This document shows positions 1 through 3,766 of a DNA stretch of 6,275 nt, piece by piece. Location: positions 1-6,275 of the forward strand of contig JBFJWU010000207.1 of the NCBI GenBank assembly GCA_041623475.1. The letters are read 5' to 3'. This stretch comes from JBFJWU01 sp041623475 [NCBI: bacterium] (GTDB lineage Bacteria > J088). The notes beneath the pieces are model-generated. The model had not been told where the DNA came from and ran no database searches. It saw nothing but the letters and a program-made list of their open reading frames with translations. Within the stretch, counting starts at the first letter, position 1. The number at the start of each line of letters is the position of its first letter. Made by a program: the position numbers and the translations under genes.

Positions 1-758
1 ACCTGGACCTGCTGTCTGACCCTTCAACATTGGTCAACATTCTCTGCGACGCCCCTTTGGTTGCCAGCCCCGGACGTAAACTGCAGTACCACTCAATAAC
101 CGGCGGCTTTATCCTGGGGGAGATCGTCAAGCGCGTCACCGGCAAGGATATCCGTGCTTACCTGCAAAAGAATTTTGCCCGTCCGTTGGGGCTGGACCAG
201 TTTGACTTTGGCGTTCCCGACAAATTGGTCAACGATGTCGCTCCAAATGTCACAACGGGAATGAAACTGATCAAGCCTGTCTATAACGCATTCCAGCGCG
301 CGTTCGGTGTCGACTTTTACAGTGCCATCGAAATGTCGAATGACCCCAGGTTCTTAACGGCAATCGTCCCGTCGGCCAACATCGTCACTACCGCCGACCA
401 GGCCTGCCGCTTCTTCCAGATGTTACTGGATAACGGCCAGGCCAATGGCAAGCAAATCTGTGATCCCCGGACAATCTGGCACGCCACACATGAACAATCC
501 TATGGCGAGGTCGACAGCGTTATCCTTTTCCCGTTCCGCTACAGTATGGGATTCATGCTCGGAAGTCGTCGTGCCAACCCTTATGGCCCGCGTACCGAAA
601 ATGCGTTTGGGCACCTGGGCTTCACCAATGTTGTCGCGTGGGCCGATCCCGACCGCGACATTTCCTGTTGCATCATGACCCCCGGTAAGCCTGTTATGGA
701 CCTTCCGGTCCTCCACTGGCTGAACATCATGCGAACCATTGCCAAACGCTGTCGCTAG
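1..758 (+). CDS. Serine hydrolase, beta-lactamase/EstB-like family (5' partial)
   Basis: This is the C-terminal part of a serine hydrolase of the class C beta-lactamase / EstB esterase / PBP4*-type family. The frame is open from base 3 with no stop before it, so the TTG at 30 is most likely an internal Leu and the true start lies outside the window. Numbering from that TTG codon, the second catalytic motif is Tyr-His-Ser at residues 20-22 (bases 87-95), followed by the helix TGGFILGEIVKRVTGK usual for the family. The third motif (KTG equivalent) is Gly-His-Leu-Gly at 194-197 (609-620). A segment reading SANIVTTADQACRFFQMLL (115-133) matches the 'SAN..TTA..LARFY' region of EstB-like members. 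The nucleophile motif SxxK should lie upstream and cannot be checked, nor can a signal peptide. The substrate is unknown: an ester, a peptide or a beta-lactam are all possible, with esterase or peptidase more likely than antibiotic resistance. The gene overlaps the next one by 20 bases. Confidence 0.88.
   Translation, partial: LDLLSDPSTLVNILCDAPLVASPGRKLQYHSITGGFILGEIVKRVTGKDIRAYLQKNFARPLGLDQFDFGVPDKLVNDVAPNVTTGMKLIKPVYNAFQRAFGVDFYSAIEMSNDPRFLTAIVPSANIVTTADQACRFFQMLLDNGQANGKQICDPRTIWHATHEQSYGEVDSVILFPFRYSMGFMLGSRRANPYGPRTENAFGHLGFTNVVAWADPDRDISCCIMTPGKPVMDLPVLHWLNIMRTIAKRCR
739..758 (+). promoter_or_regulatory. 20-base gene overlap with TTG start (translational coupling)
   Basis: The TraB/GumN gene starts on TTG at 739-741, inside the serine hydrolase gene that ends with TAG at 756-758. 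There is no purine-rich ribosome binding site just upstream of the TTG. The layout suggests that ribosomes translating the hydrolase supply initiation for the second gene and that both lie on one mRNA. The overlap is seen directly; the coupling is inferred. Confidence 0.55.
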
Positions 759-1668
759 ACTTGCACGAACGTCGGCGCTGGCAGTTACCCTGCTGTGCCT
801 GCAAACGACAAGCACCAGGGCTGCCGACCAGCCCGTATTTGTCTGGCGCGCAAGCAATGCTGGCGAAACCGTCTGGCTTGCCGGATCAATTCACCTGGGC
901 AAAGCGGATTTCTATCCGTTGCCGGAAGCGTTTGACCGGGGATTCCAACTGGCAGAGCATCTGGCCGTAGAGGTCCGTCCGGACGGCAATGGCAAGGCAA
1001 CCGCCACACGACTTCTTGCGGAAAAATCGGCATTGGATCCTCGGACACCGCTGCCCGATATCCTCCCACCGGATGTCTTCGGCGCGCTCCAGCAATGGAT
1101 GGCCGCCCGGAATGTTCCAGCGATCGCATTTGCTGACAAGGAACCCTGGTTCATCTCGATGTCAATATCCTTAATGGATTGGCAGTCCCGTGGGTACAGT
1201 CCTCAATGGGGTGTTGAACGACACTTCCTGTCAAGGGCAGATGCCCGCGGAATGACGGTACATGAACTAGAGACGATTGATTTCCAGTATTCAATCTTTG
1301 ACGACATGCCGATATCCGAACAGGCACTACTGCTCGAGCAATCGTTATCTGACAGTTCGGAAATCGACGAGATCACGACACAAATGATCAACGCCTGGAA
1401 ATCCGGAAACGGCACGTTGATTGCCGAAATTTCGACAAAGCCGATCGCCGACCGACCGGGACTTGCGCCATTGCTGGACAGGCTGCTGACGCAACGAAAT
1501 CGCTCACTGGCAACCAGTGCCCAACAACTTGCGGCGCAGCTCGATGGCTCGATCTTTGTCCTCGTTGGTGCGGCGCACCTGCCCGGAACCGACGGCATGG
1601 TCGAACTGTTTCGCCAGGACGGTTGGACGGTTCAACAACTAGGCGGCGCCGCAGAATCGAATCAGTAG
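739..1668 (+). CDS. TraB/GumN family protein, exported
   Basis: A complete 309-residue protein of the TraB/GumN family (related to the Tiki/PrgY fold), close to the usual length of bacterial members. The family is proposed to include metal-dependent proteases, but most bacterial members, including this one, have no proven substrate. Visible motifs: Gly-Ser-Ile-His at 49-52 (first GxxH), a conserved acidic residue in LAVEVRPD (Glu78), Gly-Val-Glu at 158-160 heading the 'G.(D/E)..F..RA' helix, Leu-Glu-Thr at 177-179, and the C-terminal GAAHLPG at 277-283 (second GxxH, His280). Residues 1-29 look like a Sec signal: Arg7 and Arg10, a hydrophobic run SALAVTLLCL, and Thr-Arg-Ala before a likely cut ahead of Ala-Asp-Gln. 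The TTG start is chosen because an in-frame TGA at 721-723 closes the frame upstream, no ATG exists, and a later CTG (778) would remove the charged n-region. No Shine-Dalgarno sequence is evident, so translation probably depends on the upstream gene. Confidence 0.9.
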   Translation: MPNAVARLARTSALAVTLLCLQTTSTRAADQPVFVWRASNAGETVWLAGSIHLGKADFYPLPEAFDRGFQLAEHLAVEVRPDGNGKATATRLLAEKSALDPRTPLPDILPPDVFGALQQWMAARNVPAIAFADKEPWFISMSISLMDWQSRGYSPQWGVERHFLSRADARGMTVHELETIDFQYSIFDDMPISEQALLLEQSLSDSSEIDEITTQMINAWKSGNGTLIAEISTKPIADRPGLAPLLDRLLTQRNRSLATSAQQLAAQLDGSIFVLVGAAHLPGTDGMVELFRQDGWTVQQLGGAAESNQ

Positions 1669-1681
1669 ATCCGGGTCGCGA
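1669..1681. other. 13-base convergent intergenic gap
   Basis: This is the only non-coding DNA in the window, between the TAG of the TraB/GumN gene and the TGA of the helicase gene, which converge. No hairpin followed by a T-run is visible in the gap or just past either stop, so neither operon has a recognisable intrinsic terminator here. Rho-dependent ending or overlapping transcripts are possible. Confidence 0.6.
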
Positions 1682-3766
1682 TCACCACATACTCTTGATC
1701 TGGTCTGCCACATCAATCGACTTCTGTGACACGTCGTCCGAACTGCCGAGATCGGAGCCTGGCGGCCAGGCAAGCTTTTCCATCGTTTCCAGGACACGGT
1801 CGGTCAGGAAACGCGACCTCGCTCCATAAACGTGTCGATCCCCACGACGGGGCTGCTGTGGAACGTAGTATTTCAATGGCGCGATCAGCTTCAGGTCATA
1901 GCGGGCCCGAGTCAGTGCAACGTATAACAATCGTCGCTCTTCTTCCAGCTGATCGGGGTCACCTGTAGAGAACTCCGAGGGAAACGTTCCGTCTGACACG
2001 TGCATCACGTAGACCCTGTCCCATTCCTGTCCCTTTGCAGAGTGCACAGTGCTCAGGATCACGTAGTCCTCGTCCAGGATCGCATCGCCAGACTCGTCGC
2101 CAGTTGCCGCCGGAGGATCAAGGGCCAGTTCGGACAGAAATGGCTCACGGCCGGGATATTGTGATGCAATCTGTTCCAACTGGTCCAGGTCACCGACCCT
2201 CGCGTCGACCGAGCGATATAAACGATCCATCTGCGGCTCATACCATTGCCGCGCAAGGCGAACCTGCTCTGGCAGATCCATTCGATTGGCAGACAGTTGC
2301 CCGACCATGTCCACGAACGTTGTCCAGCCGGTGCGTGCATCTGCGGGAACCTGAACGTCCGCCAGGCCGTTCCACTGGTACGCAGCACCTGCGATTGCAT
2401 CCAAAGCGGATTGTGCGCGTGCAGGTCCAATTCCCGGCATCAATTGCAATGCCCGAAATCCGGCAACGCTGTTGCGCGGGTTGTCGACCCACCGCAGAAC
2501 AGCGAGCAGGTCCTTGACGTGGGCTGCCTCCAGGAACTTCAAGCCACCGTACTTTACATACGGGATATCCCGGCGAATCAATTCCAGCTCCAGTCGATCA
2601 CTGTGGTGCGCAGTTCGAAACAGTACAGCCTGTTCCCGCAGCGGTGTACCGTCCTCGCGGGCATCGAGTATCTGGTCGGCAATAAACCGTGTCTCAGCCT
2701 CCTCATCTGCCACAGTGACAAACTTTGGACGTCGTGACGACGGCCTGTCAGATGACAGTGCTTTCTGATATCCAACCGTGCTGTCCGCGATCAGTGCATT
2801 GGCGGTATCCAGGATCGGCTGGTCGGAGCGGTAGTTTGTTTCCAGTTTGACAATATGCGCGGGCGGCTCGAACAATTCGGGAAATTTGAGGATGTTGTCA
2901 ACTGTTGCTGCCCGAAACGAGTAGATCGACTGCGCATCATCACCGACAACCGTGAGGCCCTGGCCATCCGGCCGCAAGGATCGCAGGATATCTGCCTGGA
3001 GGATATTTGTATCCTGGTATTCATCCACAAGTATATGATCAAACCGACGGCTTACATCGGCTGCCAATTCCTGGTCCTGCATCAGGTGATACCAGTAAAG
3101 TAGCAGGTCATCGTAATCGAGCGCCCGGTCCCGCTGCTTCAATGACACGAACTCCCGAAACAGACTGCGTAACTCATCGGACCATTCGCGGCACCACGAA
3201 TAGTATTTGTCCAGGATCGACTCCAACGGCGCCCTGGTATTAACTGTCCGCGAGTAAATCGCCAGGCACGTATCCTTGCGGGGAAAACGCTTCTTCTGTT
3301 CGTGCAGCCCCAGTTTGTGACGGGCCACATCCAGCAGGTCTGCCGCATCGCCCCGATCAAGAATTGAAAAGTTTTCATCAAGGCCGATATTGGCGTGATA
3401 GCGCCGCAGGATTCGGTTCCCGATACTGTGAAACGTCCCCGACCAATCGATCCTCACAGAGCCTCGCCGCCGATCACCGGGCCCGCTTCCCTGCATGGCC
3501 CGGCGTACGATGCGTTCCACACGACTGCGCATTTCTACCGAAGCCCGTCGAGAGAACGTCAACAGCAGGATTCTCTCTGGATCCACACCATTCAGCAGCA
3601 GGTGGGCAACTCGATGGGCTAACGTATTGGTTTTGCCAGTCCCGGCCCCGGCAATAATCAGCAGCGGGTGCGCCTCCCAACCGTGTTCGGTCGGCTCACC
3701 CCAGGTTGCCGCTTCTCTTTGGCGATCATTCAAGCCGACCAGATAGTCGTCGTTCAAATTACTCAC
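1682..3766 (-). CDS. UvrD/PcrA-like ATP-dependent DNA helicase (SF1A)
   Basis: A complete 694-residue superfamily 1A helicase. It should use ATP to unwind DNA 3' to 5' in the cytoplasm, in repair or replication-conflict handling as for UvrD, PcrA and Rep. All core motifs are present in order: Q motif LNDRQREAA (12-20), Walker A AGAGTGKT (39-46), Ia LLLTFSRRASVEM (67-79), GTFHSIGNRIL (110-120), Walker B with DEYQDT (248-253), III VVGDDAQSIYSFRAA (273-287), IV LETNYRS (308-314), V STVHSAKGQEWDRVYV (572-587) and VI EEERRLLYVALTRAR (608-622). No catalytic residue is missing, so it should be active. LMPGIGPARAQSALDAIAG (442-460) resembles a helix-hairpin-helix, as seen in the 2B region of some relatives. 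After motif VI only about 70 residues follow, with no nuclease domain, which argues against RecB/AddA. It starts on GTG sharing GTGA with the stop of the lamin-tail gene, and an in-frame TGA lies just upstream. UvrD, PcrA and Rep cannot be told apart with certainty, so no symbol is given. Confidence 0.95.
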   Translation of the reverse strand: MSNLNDDYLVGLNDRQREAATWGEPTEHGWEAHPLLIIAGAGTGKTNTLAHRVAHLLLNGVDPERILLLTFSRRASVEMRSRVERIVRRAMQGSGPGDRRRGSVRIDWSGTFHSIGNRILRRYHANIGLDENFSILDRGDAADLLDVARHKLGLHEQKKRFPRKDTCLAIYSRTVNTRAPLESILDKYYSWCREWSDELRSLFREFVSLKQRDRALDYDDLLLYWYHLMQDQELAADVSRRFDHILVDEYQDTNILQADILRSLRPDGQGLTVVGDDAQSIYSFRAATVDNILKFPELFEPPAHIVKLETNYRSDQPILDTANALIADSTVGYQKALSSDRPSSRRPKFVTVADEEAETRFIADQILDAREDGTPLREQAVLFRTAHHSDRLELELIRRDIPYVKYGGLKFLEAAHVKDLLAVLRWVDNPRNSVAGFRALQLMPGIGPARAQSALDAIAGAAYQWNGLADVQVPADARTGWTTFVDMVGQLSANRMDLPEQVRLARQWYEPQMDRLYRSVDARVGDLDQLEQIASQYPGREPFLSELALDPPAATGDESGDAILDEDYVILSTVHSAKGQEWDRVYVMHVSDGTFPSEFSTGDPDQLEEERRLLYVALTRARYDLKLIAPLKYYVPQQPRRGDRHVYGARSRFLTDRVLETMEKLAWPPGSDLGSSDDVSQKSIDVADQIKSMW
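3763..3766 (-). promoter_or_regulatory. GTGA stop/start overlap coupling lamin-tail and helicase genes
   Basis: Read on the minus strand, the four bases are GTGA: GTG (3766-3764) starts the helicase and TGA (3765-3763) ends the lamin-tail repeat protein. No clear Shine-Dalgarno sequence is visible in the preceding 20 bases, which encode the last codons of the repeat protein. This is the classic arrangement for termination-reinitiation, so helicase synthesis probably follows translation of the upstream gene. The overlap is seen directly; the coupling is inferred. Confidence 0.7.

Noticed and set aside
784-804. Possible lipobox around Cys20 of the TraB/GumN protein
   Set aside because: The residues before the Cys are Thr-Leu-Leu; a lipobox needs a small residue (Gly, Ala or Ser) directly before the Cys. 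A normal signal peptidase I site fits better.
423-857. Minus-strand frame across the serine hydrolase/TraB junction
   Set aside because: It covers two well-supported plus-strand genes and shows no recognisable motif.
1643-1652. Perfect 10-base palindrome GCGGCGCCGC near the end of the TraB/GumN gene
   Set aside because: It lies in coding sequence, has no loop and no T-run, and such GC palindromes are expected by chance; not a terminator.
2035-2517. Plus-strand frame opposite the helicase
   Set aside because: The opposite strand encodes conserved helicase sequence through this region; the frame is Arg/Pro-rich without a domain.
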